From JBBRHF01 sp038223055 (GTDB lineage Bacteria; Actinomycetota; Actinomycetes; JACCUZ01): a DNA stretch of 12,378 nt. The position numbers were made by a program, and so were the translations under genes. The stretch spans positions 1-12,378 of the forward strand of contig JBBRHF010000135.1 of assembly GCA_038223055.1 (NCBI GenBank). Reading direction: 5' to 3'. Numbering within the stretch: position 1 is the first letter of the stretch; every line of letters starts with the position of its first letter. The notes below the pieces were generated by a model. That model worked only from the letters and a program-made list of their open reading frames with translations. It was not told the DNA's origin and made no database searches. Shown here one piece after another: positions 1 through 6,692 of this stretch.

Positions 1-138
1 TACGGGCCGGGTGCCGGCTGGCCCGAGGACCGGAACACCGTCCACTGGCTCGAGAACAGGGGGGCGGTTCCGGCGATCGAGATCTCGGTCGATGTCGTCA
101 AGCACGAACAGGCGGCCGGCGGCCGAACCGGCAGCTAA
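1..138 (+). CDS. C-terminal tail of an unrecognised protein (cut by window edge)
   Basis: Reading from base 1, an open frame of 45 codons ends in TAA at 136-138. Nearly every codon ends in G or C, as expected for real coding sequence in this genome. The peptide reads YGPGAGWPEDRNTVHWLENR and continues with GAVPAIEISVDVV before a polar end. I do not recognise the family. The start and most of the gene lie outside the window. The next 227 bases (139-365) have lower GC and contain no feature I can support other than the ribosome binding site of the small gene downstream. Confidence 0.5.
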   Translation, partial: YGPGAGWPEDRNTVHWLENRGAVPAIEISVDVVKHEQAAGGRTGS

Positions 139-365
139 CAACCGGCGCCGCGTTGGGCGCGCTCCTGCCGATGACTGGTCATGTAAGCCTGCCGAAGTTG
201 CCGCTCGCGTCGCTCAACAGCGTGGCTCGAATCCCACGGCGACAACGAAGATCCCCCACTGCAGATATGGCATCAGATGTGGTACTACAACCCTCAGAAA
301 CGACTCAGATCGCCTGCTACCTGCACACAGGCACCGACTCGTCCAACCCGAAAGAGGAGTCCATC

Positions 366-557
366 ATGTTCTGGTCTGTTCTTGGTGCGGTACTACTGCT
401 AGCCCTCGCTGCTGCTATCTACCGCCACAGGCGCAGCGGTACCCACGTACGCAATAGCCAGCATGGCCAGCCCATGAAGAAGGTCGAGGGCGCTGCCCAT
501 CCCGAGACAGCAGCCAGGAACCCGAACATCATGGGAGGCGGTGACTATTTTCGCTAG
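366..557 (+). CDS. 63-residue single-pass membrane peptide, function unknown
   Basis: ATG at 366 is preceded by GAGGAG at 354-359 with a six-base spacer, a strong ribosome binding site, so this start is preferred over longer in-frame versions from 153. Residues 2-18 (FWSVLGAVLLLALAAAI) form one hydrophobic membrane segment, followed at once by a basic cluster (YRHRRSG, residues 19-25). By the positive-inside rule the N terminus would lie outside and the tail inside. The remaining 38 residues are polar and end in the glycine-rich motif MGGGDYFR. No family is recognised. It stands alone on the plus strand between two broken or partial genes. A short CTCGG/CCGAG hairpin lies 14 bases after the stop but is too weak to call a terminator. 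Confidence 0.6.
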   Translation: MFWSVLGAVLLLALAAAIYRHRRSGTHVRNSQHGQPMKKVEGAAHPETAARNPNIMGGGDYFR

Positions 558-660
558 GGGTGGCGTCGCCTCTCGGCGTAACTCCGAGGTGACAATCCAG
601 CGGGTGGATCCCCTAGGCAACAACGTCTCACTCACGGAGTTCGTCTGAAACCGGGGCCTG

Positions 661-1110
661 AGGCTAACTCCCGCCTACCGGATCATGGGGAGGCTCGCAC
701 TGGGCTGGAACGCGCCAAGACAACCGGTACTCGGCATGGTGCTGTCAGGGGAAGTGGATTCGGTCGGACCGGACGTCGGGTCATTCGAGGTGGGTGACCG
801 GGTATTCGGCTTCAATCGACACCGCTTCAGGACATACGCGCGGTATGTGTGCTGGGATCGCTCGGCGCCTCGACGGTAGTCGACTACACCGGTGAGGACT
901 ACACCGACAGGAAAGAGCGTTACGACCTGATCTTCGACGCCGGCGGCAAAAGAAAGAGCTCCGCTGCCCTTCGGCGGTGCCGGCAAGTGCTGGTTCCCGG
1001 AGGGGGCTGCATCTCGGTCGACGACGGGACACCGAAACTCCGTCACGAAGACCTGGTCTCCCTCGGTGAGCTGGCGACGAAGGGCGAGATCAGGCCCGCG
1101 ATCGACACCG
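661..1110 (+). pseudogene. Remnant of an MDR-family NAD(P)-dependent alcohol dehydrogenase / quinone oxidoreductase
   Basis: Two pieces of one medium-chain dehydrogenase lie in different frames. The first (about 661-846, frame of base 1) reads PVLGMVLSGEVDSVG, then FEVGDRVFGF and a TYARYV segment, which is the catalytic-domain signature of this family. The second (849 to about 1110, frame of base 3) reads LGASTVVDYTGEDYT, RYDLIFDAGGK, LVPGGGCISVDDG and KGEIRPAID, which is the distal Rossmann half. By comparison with family members about 80 residues are missing between the pieces, including the GxGxxG cofactor-binding turn. The N-terminal segment is also missing (a TGA lies in frame at 646-648), as is the end after RPAID. 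Loss at both ends, an internal deletion and a frame change make this a pseudogene. Identification of the family is firm; the substrate is unknown. Confidence 0.75.
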
Positions 1111-1359
1111 CGTCAGCATCCAAACCACCTCGATCTGAGAGCACGCTCTGTCACGCAGTTCGTCTGGCCTTAACTGCGCCGGCTTCATCCACGTCCAGTT
1201 GTCATTGGGGTCATCGTCGAGATCGAACCGTTCCCGTGTGGCCGCCCTGGGCCTGGACGACGGCGACAGGGGAAACGCTGGCCGACGCCGTAAGCCCTGG
1301 CGTTGGGGCCATGAACCAGCTCAGGAGCCGCCCGTTGAGGCTGCGCCGAGACCAGGGGT

Positions 1360-1653
1360 TCAGCCGACCAGCCGGCGTAGTTCGCTCACGGCCGCAGCCA
1401 CCTGCTCGAGCGGAGCGCGTGACTGCACCAGCCGCTCGACAACCGCGGCCTGCTCCGATCCGGGCCGGCGGTAGCTGCCCAACGCGCCGACCAGCTTGTG
1501 GGCGGCGGACTCGGCCTCATCGGCCAGCGCAGCGCCCGAACGGTCTCCACCCCCTGCCTCGACGTACCGCTCGAGTGCCGCTACGCGCTGGTCGGCGAGG
1601 TACCGGTACCGCTCCCACATCTCGACCAGGAAACCGTCCACCGCGTCGGTCAT
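1360..1653 (-). CDS. Small Hpt-type phosphotransfer protein
   Basis: A 97-residue soluble helical protein. The segment AHKLVGALGSY (residues 51-61) matches the Hpt signature in which the histidine carries the phosphoryl group, here His52. The flanking sequence is rich in Ala, Glu and Leu, as expected of a four-helix bundle. The ATG at 1653 overlaps the stop of the upstream receiver gene as ATGA, implying coupled translation. An alternative ATG at 1662 would add three residues and is less likely. This is the last gene of the operon. Hpt proteins shuttle phosphoryl groups between receiver domains, so its likely partners are the CheY-like protein just upstream and the receiver fused to the glycosyltransferase. 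The partner assignment is inferred from position only. No convincing terminator is visible in 1111-1359. Confidence 0.72.
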   Translation of the reverse strand: MTDAVDGFLVEMWERYRYLADQRVAALERYVEAGGGDRSGAALADEAESAAHKLVGALGSYRRPGSEQAAVVERLVQSRAPLEQVAAAVSELRRLVG

Positions 1654-2027
1654 GGTCCCCATCCCAGCGCCTCGGACACCAGACGCGGCAGCTCCATCGG
1701 GTCGAAGGGCTTCGCCAGCACGCCACACACGCCCTCGGCCAGCCACCGCTCTCGCTCGGTGGCGTCGGACCGTGCCGTGAGCAGGAGTACCGGGATGGCG
1801 CGGGTGCGCGGGTCGGCCTGCAGCAGCGCATACGTTGTCGGGCCGTCGACGAGAGGCATCATCACGTCGAGAAGCACCGCGTCCGGCTGGGAGGCGGCAA
1901 CCATCTCCAGCGCCTCCATACCGGAGGACGCCTCGATCACCCGCATGCCGCCGACTCGCTCGAGGCTGAGTCGGGCGACTGCGCGGATGTCCGGCTCGTC
2001 GTCGACGACGAGCACGCAGCGCGTCAC
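1650..2027 (-). CDS. Single-domain CheY-like response regulator
   Basis: 125 residues, all one receiver domain with no output domain. The acidic pocket (Asp9, Asp10, Glu11), the phospho-acceptor Asp54 in LLDVMMP, the switch residue Thr84 in LLLTARS and the conserved Lys106 in LAKPFDP are all present, so the protein should be phosphorylatable. The GTG start at 2027 forms a GTGA overlap with the kinase gene stop. A purine-rich GAGGAGGA ribosome binding site comes from the kinase's Glu-rich last codons. Receiver-only regulators work by protein-protein contact or as an intermediate in a phosphorelay. Lying between a histidine kinase and an Hpt gene, this one fits the second role. Confidence 0.9.
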   Translation of the reverse strand: MTRCVLVVDDEPDIRAVARLSLERVGGMRVIEASSGMEALEMVAASQPDAVLLDVMMPLVDGPTTYALLQADPRTRAIPVLLLTARSDATERERWLAEGVCGVLAKPFDPMELPRLVSEALGWGP

Positions 2028-3622
2028 TCCTCCTCCTCACGCCGTAGGGGGCCGGGCCACGGCCCGTTCCGAGGCCTGCGCTGCGGCAGCACGACCGTGA
2101 ACGTGGAACCCTGCCCGAGGACGCTGTCGACGTCGATGCGGCCGCCGTGCGCGTGCACGATGCTTTGGCAGATGGCGAGCCCGAGGCCGCTGCCCTGCTT
2201 CTCGCGGGCATCGCTCACGTCGACCTGCGCGAAGCGCTCGAAGACCTGCTCGAGCCGGTCGGGCGGGATACCGCGGCCCTTGTCGCACACTTCGAAGCGG
2301 ATCTCGCCCTCTTGCATCCGGGCGGTGACGCAGACCGCGCTGCCGGAGTGGCTGAAGTGGATGGCGTTTCCCAGGAGGTTGACGAGCACCTGGGCGAGGC
2401 GGTCGGCATCGCCCCAGCAGACGTCGTCGGAGGTCTCCTGCTCCAGCCGGACGCCGGCCTGAGCGGCCACCCCTTCTACGGCTGCAAGCGCCAGCGCGAC
2501 CAGGTCGCTCAGCCGGTGAGGACGGCGTACGACGTGCATCTGCCCGGCGGACAGGCGCTCGAGATCGAGGATGTCGGCCACGAGCCGACTGAGGCGGTTG
2601 GTGTTGGTGAGGGCGACGTCGACAAGCGACTGCGCCTCGGGCGGCAGCTCGGCGACGACCCCGGCAGCGAGGAGGCCGAGCGAGCCGCGCATCGAGGTCA
2701 GCGGGGTGCGAAGCTCGTGGCTCACCACCGAGACGAACTCGTCCTTGAGCCGCTCCACCTCCCGCCGCTGGCTGACATCTTGGAAGACCAGCACTGCGCC
2801 GGCCGTCCGGTCGTCCTGCCGCAACGGCGCAAACGAGAGCTGCACCAGGAAGACCTCACCGTCCTGCCGACGGAAGGCGTCGTCCACGCCGACGAGCACC
2901 TGCTCGTCACGCAGCGCCGCGCCCAGCGCACAGCCGCCGTCGTTGCACGAGCTGTCCTGGGGGTGCAGCAACTCGTGCAGCGGCTGGCCAAGCAGCTGTT
3001 CGGCCGGTGCCGCGAGCAGGTCGCACGCCGCGGGGTTGACGAGCGCCAGCCGGCCCTCCCCGTCAGTCGCGCAGATCCCGTCGCCCGCCGAACGCAGCAC
3101 GGAGTCTGTGAGCCGCTGGGCCAGCTCACCGGCCGCCAGCCGGCGCTGCACCTCCTCGGCGCCGAGCTCGAGCTCGGCCCACGCGGACAGGTCGGCCAGG
3201 ACTTCAAGGTCCGCGCGGCTCCACGTGCGCGGCACGACGTCGAAGGCACACAGCGTTCCCACAACCTGCCCGTCCCAGCGCAGCGGGTAGCCGGCGTAGG
3301 CGCGCAGGCTGGGAGGGCCGACGACGAGCGGATTGTCACAGAATCGCGGGTGCGTGGAAGCGTCGCCGACGAGCACCGGGGCGTCGTCGACGACGACGAA
3401 GTGGCAGAACGACGTGTCGCGATCCAGTTCGGGGTCGGTCGAGCCGGTGCAGGCCACGACCCACAGCCGCGTCTCGTCGACGAGATTGAGGTAGGCCACC
3501 GGCACGTCCAGCTGATGCTGCGCACGATCCACGATCCGGCGGAAGCGCTCCTGCCTCGGCTGGTCGAGCAGCCCCAGCGCCCGCAGCGCCTTGACGCGGG
3601 TGCGCTCGCGTGAGGTGGTCAC
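2024..3622 (-). CDS. Soluble GAF-PAS hybrid sensor histidine kinase
   Basis: 532 residues with no membrane segment, hence cytoplasmic. Order: GAF at about 20-155 (SFCHFVVVDDAPVLVGDA and GTLCAFD are typical), PAS at about 170-285, dimerisation/phospho-acceptor domain with His302 in SHELRTPLTS, and the ATPase domain with Asn419 (N box), Asp447-Gly449-Gly451 (DKGRGI), FERF at 461-464 and GSGLGLA (477-483). All motifs are intact, so it should be active. The PAS loop holds two cysteines five residues apart (Cys226 and Cys231). The GTG at 3622 is chosen because it overlaps the glycosyltransferase stop as GTGA. Longer readings would start deep inside the upstream gene and add a low-complexity, non-homologous N terminus. 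It probably phosphorylates the receivers encoded beside it. The signal is unknown; GAF and PAS suggest a small ligand or redox cue. Confidence 0.92.
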   Translation of the reverse strand: MTTSRERTRVKALRALGLLDQPRQERFRRIVDRAQHQLDVPVAYLNLVDETRLWVVACTGSTDPELDRDTSFCHFVVVDDAPVLVGDASTHPRFCDNPLVVGPPSLRAYAGYPLRWDGQVVGTLCAFDVVPRTWSRADLEVLADLSAWAELELGAEEVQRRLAAGELAQRLTDSVLRSAGDGICATDGEGRLALVNPAACDLLAAPAEQLLGQPLHELLHPQDSSCNDGGCALGAALRDEQVLVGVDDAFRRQDGEVFLVQLSFAPLRQDDRTAGAVLVFQDVSQRREVERLKDEFVSVVSHELRTPLTSMRGSLGLLAAGVVAELPPEAQSLVDVALTNTNRLSRLVADILDLERLSAGQMHVVRRPHRLSDLVALALAAVEGVAAQAGVRLEQETSDDVCWGDADRLAQVLVNLLGNAIHFSHSGSAVCVTARMQEGEIRFEVCDKGRGIPPDRLEQVFERFAQVDVSDAREKQGSGLGLAICQSIVHAHGGRIDVDSVLGQGSTFTVVLPQRRPRNGPWPGPLRREEEE

Positions 3623-6045
3623 GCCGTACGGCTTGGGGAAGTCGTGTGGTGGGGCAGCGGCGGCGGGACCAGCGGCTCGTCCGCCGGGTGCTCGGGGTCG
3701 TTGGCCGCCGGACCGTCGGCCTGCGCGGCGAGTCCGCCATCCGGCGCCCCACCAGTCCCAGCGGCCCGGGGCGGCACCTTCCAGGCCTTCTCGCGCATGG
3801 CTTGTTTCACCTGCGCGACGCGTGCGATGACGTTCTTGTACTCGGTGTAGAAGACCGAGGCAACCACGAGGTACAGCCAGAACCACGCCGTGCGGGAGCG
3901 GACCTCCGGATCGGCCCGGCGATAGGCGAACAACGTCTGCCACGGCCCGACGCTGAGCGTGAAGATGGTCGTGAGGACGAACACCGGGACAAACCAGTCG
4001 AGGTGCTGCGGCCCTCCGGCGCGATGGGCGTAGAAGGCGATGAGCGGGAACATCTGGACGCTCAACCAGGGGTAGACCTCGCGCCAGCCCAGCAGGAAGA
4101 AGAAGCCGAACCGCTGTCTAGGCGTGAGCCCGGGGTTGCGCAGCGCCCCGAAGAGGTGGCCGAGGGACACCTGGAACCACCCTTGCGCCCAGCGCATCCG
4201 CTGGTTCCACAGTGCCTGCAGCGTCGTCGGCGCCAGCTCGCGGCTGATGAGGTACGGGTCGGAGCCGATCCGGTAGCCGGCTTCGACGACCCGCAGGGCA
4301 GAGTCGATGTCCTCGGTGAGCATCGAGCCGCGGAAGCGCGTCTCGCGCAGCAGTTGGGTGCGCCAGTAGCCGTTCGACCCGCCGAAGATGCCGAAGCCGT
4401 GCAGCTTGGCCCGGCCGGGGTGGCTGACTGCGTAGATCATCTCGAACTCGACCGCTACGGTGCGCGCCACCCAGGAGGCGTCGCCGTTGCGGACCACCGG
4501 GTGGCCCTGCACGACGTCGTACCCATCGGCCATCCAGCGGCGGGCGCGCACGAAGCTGTCTGCCGCGGGCAGGTGGTCGGCGTCGAAGACGCCAGTGAAC
4601 TCACCAGTGACGATCTGCAGGGCGGCGTTGACGTTCTGCGCCTTGGAGGTGCTCCCCTCCACCTTGAGCAGCGTGAAGCGCGTCTCGCGCTGCGCGAGCT
4701 CACCGAGGACGCGCTCTACAGGGAGCGGGACGGGCGAGTTGTAGGCAAGCACGACCTGCAGGTCGCCGGGGTAGTTCACCTTCAGGAAGGCCTCGACGGT
4801 CTCCATGACGGTGGCGGCCTCATTCGGCAGGTACGCCGCGATGACGGCACTCGCAGGCGGGTACGCCGGACCGCCGTCCTTCTCTTCTGGTGCGGGCGGC
4901 GGCTGCACCGGGTTCAGGGCGAGCAGTCCCTCGACCCAGATCGCGATCCCCGTCACCAGCAGCGAGACGACGACGACGAGGTAGGCGACCGGCGTGATGT
5001 CGAAACCCGCGCGGTCACACAACACGTAGAGGAAGTACGGCAGCACCGTGCCTATGACGAACGTCAGCGCGAGCTGGAACGGCGTGCGCAGCCGCTCGAC
5101 AAGCGGCCGACGCCGGCGCGGCGCCGCGGCCTCGGCGAGCATCTCGGGGCGGTACGCGATCGGCCGAAGATCGAGGTGCACCTGCGCGTGCTCGAGCGCC
5201 GCGCCGGCCTGCTCGACCGACTGCTTGGCCGACTGGACGGCGTCGAGCGGGACGTATCCGACGAGCGGGGTAACGCTGACCTTGGAACCCTCAACGTCCA
5301 GGCGGCGGCCGGCGAGGCGCTCGGAGAGCACCTGCAGCAGGGCGCGCACGTCGTCCGACGACGTCTCCGGCAGCAGCAGCCCGAAGCCACCATCTGGGGT
5401 ACGGCCGGCCGTCTCCAGCGGCGTGACCACGGCGCTGAGCACATCGGCGACCTGCCGCATCACCTCGTCGACCCCTCGCTCCCCGAAGCGCGCCCGGATG
5501 CTCCCGGACTCGTTCAGCCCGAGCAGGGCCAGGTGCCCCGAGCGGCCACTGCGCAGCGCCCGCTCGCGCTCCCGGTCGAGCTCGCCCATGAACGTCGCGG
5601 ACGAGGCGAGCCCCGTACGGCGGTCAGTCTGAAGTCGGTCAGCAGGCACCGGCGGCCGTAGCCGCTTGGCGTCCACGCGAGCGACCAGGACCGGCAGGTC
5701 GAAGGGTTTGGTGATGTAGTCGTCCGCGCCGAGACGCATGCCGGACACCACGTCCGCGGCCTCCGTGCGGCTGGTGAGGAACAACAGGGGCAAGGAACGC
5801 AGCCGGGGGTCCTCGCGCAGTCGCTGCACGAGGGTGAAGCCGTCCATGTCCGGCATGTTGACGTCGGAGACGACGACGTCCGGGACCGCCTCGGCCAGCC
5901 TCTCCAGCGCCTCGGCGCCGCTGGAGGCCGTCGTGACGCGGTAGCCGGCTGCGAGCAGCCCGTGCGCGACCAGACCCACGATCATCTCGTCGTCATCGAC
6001 GACGAGCACCGCACCACGGTCGTCGGCTACTGCCCTTCCCGTCAT
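3619..6045 (-). CDS. Receiver - degenerate GGDEF - family 2 processive glycosyltransferase fusion
   Basis: 808 residues. Residues 12-125 are a receiver domain (Asp17/18/19 pocket, phospho-acceptor Asp61 in VSDVNMPDMDG, Thr91, Lys113). Residues about 140-295 resemble a GGDEF domain (TGLASSATFMGELDRER, then FGLLLPET), but the signature is PDGGF at 217-221, so no diguanylate cyclase activity is expected. Two membrane segments follow (about 323-343 and 352-376), then a GT-A catalytic domain: IAAYLPNEA (402-410), DAD at 488-490, TED at 577-579 and QRMRW at 615-619. The last is the QxxRW motif of processive cellulose, hyaluronan and chitin-type synthases. Three or more C-terminal membrane segments (about 645-738) end in a Pro/Ala-rich tail with no PilZ domain. 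It probably makes and exports a beta-linked polysaccharide under phosphorylation control; the sugar is unknown. ATG 6045 has a GGGGAG ribosome binding site. First gene of the operon. Confidence 0.9.
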   Translation of the reverse strand: MTGRAVADDRGAVLVVDDDEMIVGLVAHGLLAAGYRVTTASSGAEALERLAEAVPDVVVSDVNMPDMDGFTLVQRLREDPRLRSLPLLFLTSRTEAADVVSGMRLGADDYITKPFDLPVLVARVDAKRLRPPVPADRLQTDRRTGLASSATFMGELDRERERALRSGRSGHLALLGLNESGSIRARFGERGVDEVMRQVADVLSAVVTPLETAGRTPDGGFGLLLPETSSDDVRALLQVLSERLAGRRLDVEGSKVSVTPLVGYVPLDAVQSAKQSVEQAGAALEHAQVHLDLRPIAYRPEMLAEAAAPRRRRPLVERLRTPFQLALTFVIGTVLPYFLYVLCDRAGFDITPVAYLVVVVSLLVTGIAIWVEGLLALNPVQPPPAPEEKDGGPAYPPASAVIAAYLPNEAATVMETVEAFLKVNYPGDLQVVLAYNSPVPLPVERVLGELAQRETRFTLLKVEGSTSKAQNVNAALQIVTGEFTGVFDADHLPAADSFVRARRWMADGYDVVQGHPVVRNGDASWVARTVAVEFEMIYAVSHPGRAKLHGFGIFGGSNGYWRTQLLRETRFRGSMLTEDIDSALRVVEAGYRIGSDPYLISRELAPTTLQALWNQRMRWAQGWFQVSLGHLFGALRNPGLTPRQRFGFFFLLGWREVYPWLSVQMFPLIAFYAHRAGGPQHLDWFVPVFVLTTIFTLSVGPWQTLFAYRRADPEVRSRTAWFWLYLVVASVFYTEYKNVIARVAQVKQAMREKAWKVPPRAAGTGGAPDGGLAAQADGPAANDPEHPADEPLVPPPLPHHTTSPSRTA

Positions 6046-6101
6046 CCGGTTACTCCCCGTCTATGCCTCGTCCTTCGGCCTTCCGGCGCAGGGCTGGAGC
6101 G

Positions 6102-6111
6102 ACTACGTAGT
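6102..6111. promoter_or_regulatory. 10-bp perfect palindrome upstream of the glycosyltransferase operon
   Basis: ACTACGTAGT is its own reverse complement and lies 57 bases upstream of the operon's first ATG, inside the 164-base gap that must hold its promoter. I see no convincing -35/-10 pair in this gap. A short palindrome of this size can occur by chance, so the operator role is only a suggestion. Confidence 0.2.
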
Positions 6112-6165
6112 GCCTGTTGGACTCTACAGCGACACCCCCACTGAGAGCTCCCGTTCACGCGAGGT

Positions 6166-6200
6166 CGGCCACGGTCGCGGGCCGCCAGACGGGGTGGCCG
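6166..6200 (-). terminator. Possible hairpin terminator after the PIN-domain remnant
   Basis: CGGCCAC (6166-6172) pairs perfectly with GTGGCCG (6194-6200), with a GC-rich loop that can form a further inner stem. It lies ten bases beyond the TAA of the minus-strand PIN-domain frame. There is no T run, but actinobacterial terminators often lack one. The long loop keeps confidence low. Confidence 0.3.
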
Positions 6201-6209
6201 TGAGGAGGA

Positions 6210-6668
6210 TTATCTTGCTTGCGGGACGGCGCCCAGCCATGCGCGTTTGCCCTGACCGGTCAGCTCGGCGATCAGTTCGAAGTCGTTGTCCAGGTGAAGG
6301 ACGATGCGGTTGCTGATCTCGGCGGTGGCAGCGATGAGCAGGTCCGGAATCGACGGTGCCCGATGCTGACCGCGTTCGGCCAACTGTCCCTGCACGTCGA
6401 TGGCCCGATCCTCAATGGTGGGGGTTGAATATTCGACCGGCATGGCCGATAGCGGAGGAGTGCGTAGTGCGCGCGCCCTTTCTGGGCCGGTGCGGGCCGA
6501 GTGGCCGACCTCGAGCTTCAAATCCGAACCCCCGGGAAGCCGGAACACCAGCGGCGGGGGCCGCAACACCGCGTTGATCGGCGCGACGGTTGCGGTGAGC
6601 TCGCTGGCTGCGCGACCCGACAAGGCCTTTCCCTGCTCGGTGACCACCACCGCCGAGTCGACCACCAT
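6210..6668 (-). pseudogene. VapC-like PIN-domain remnant joined to the tail of the upstream membrane-protein frame
   Basis: The frame from ATG 6668 encodes 152 residues. Residues about 53-145 match the C-terminal part of VapC-type PIN ribonucleases: LEVGHSART, RAIDVQGQLAERGQHRAPSI, PDLLIAATAE (Asp109) and LHLDNDFELIAELTGQ (Asp127/Asp129). The first 50 residues do not look like a PIN domain. They read as a continuation of the membrane protein upstream, which is in the same frame and separated only by the TAG at 6693-6695. The usual first strand with its catalytic aspartate is therefore missing or replaced, and there is no vapB antitoxin gene beside it. ATG 6668 has no clear ribosome binding site. 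I infer a fusion of two broken genes. A functional short PIN protein remains possible because the frame is open. Confidence 0.55.
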
Positions 6669-6692
6669 GGTCGTGGCCGTGTCATTGACCAG

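Noticed and set aside
221..244. tRNA T-arm-like sequence (GTGG...TCGAATC...CCAC), possible tRNA 3' end or attachment site
   Set aside because: The five-base stem does not pair in the proper register, and no matching acceptor, D or anticodon arms are found upstream.
1111..1359. Gap between the dehydrogenase remnant and the Hpt gene
   Set aside because: Checked for a terminator and for small genes on both strands. An acidic minus-strand peptide around 1150-1230 is open but has no start, ribosome binding site or recognisable relative, so nothing is called.
849..2462. Long plus-strand open frame (537 codons) from the dehydrogenase remnant into the kinase region
   Set aside because: Only its first about 85 codons resemble a protein family; the rest is antisense to the Hpt, receiver and kinase genes, with Arg/Pro/Ser-rich composition typical of a high-GC shadow frame.
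3623..3943. N-terminal extension of the histidine kinase frame up to 3943
   Set aside because: It would lie entirely within the glycosyltransferase gene, is low-complexity Arg/Gly/Ala-rich, and GTG 3622 gives the same GTGA overlap used by the next gene junction and a normal GAF N terminus.
3610..5661. Plus-strand open frame of 683 codons
   Set aside because: Antisense to the glycosyltransferase fusion, Arg/Gly/Glu/His-rich with no recognisable motif; long stop-free antisense frames are expected in high-GC genes.
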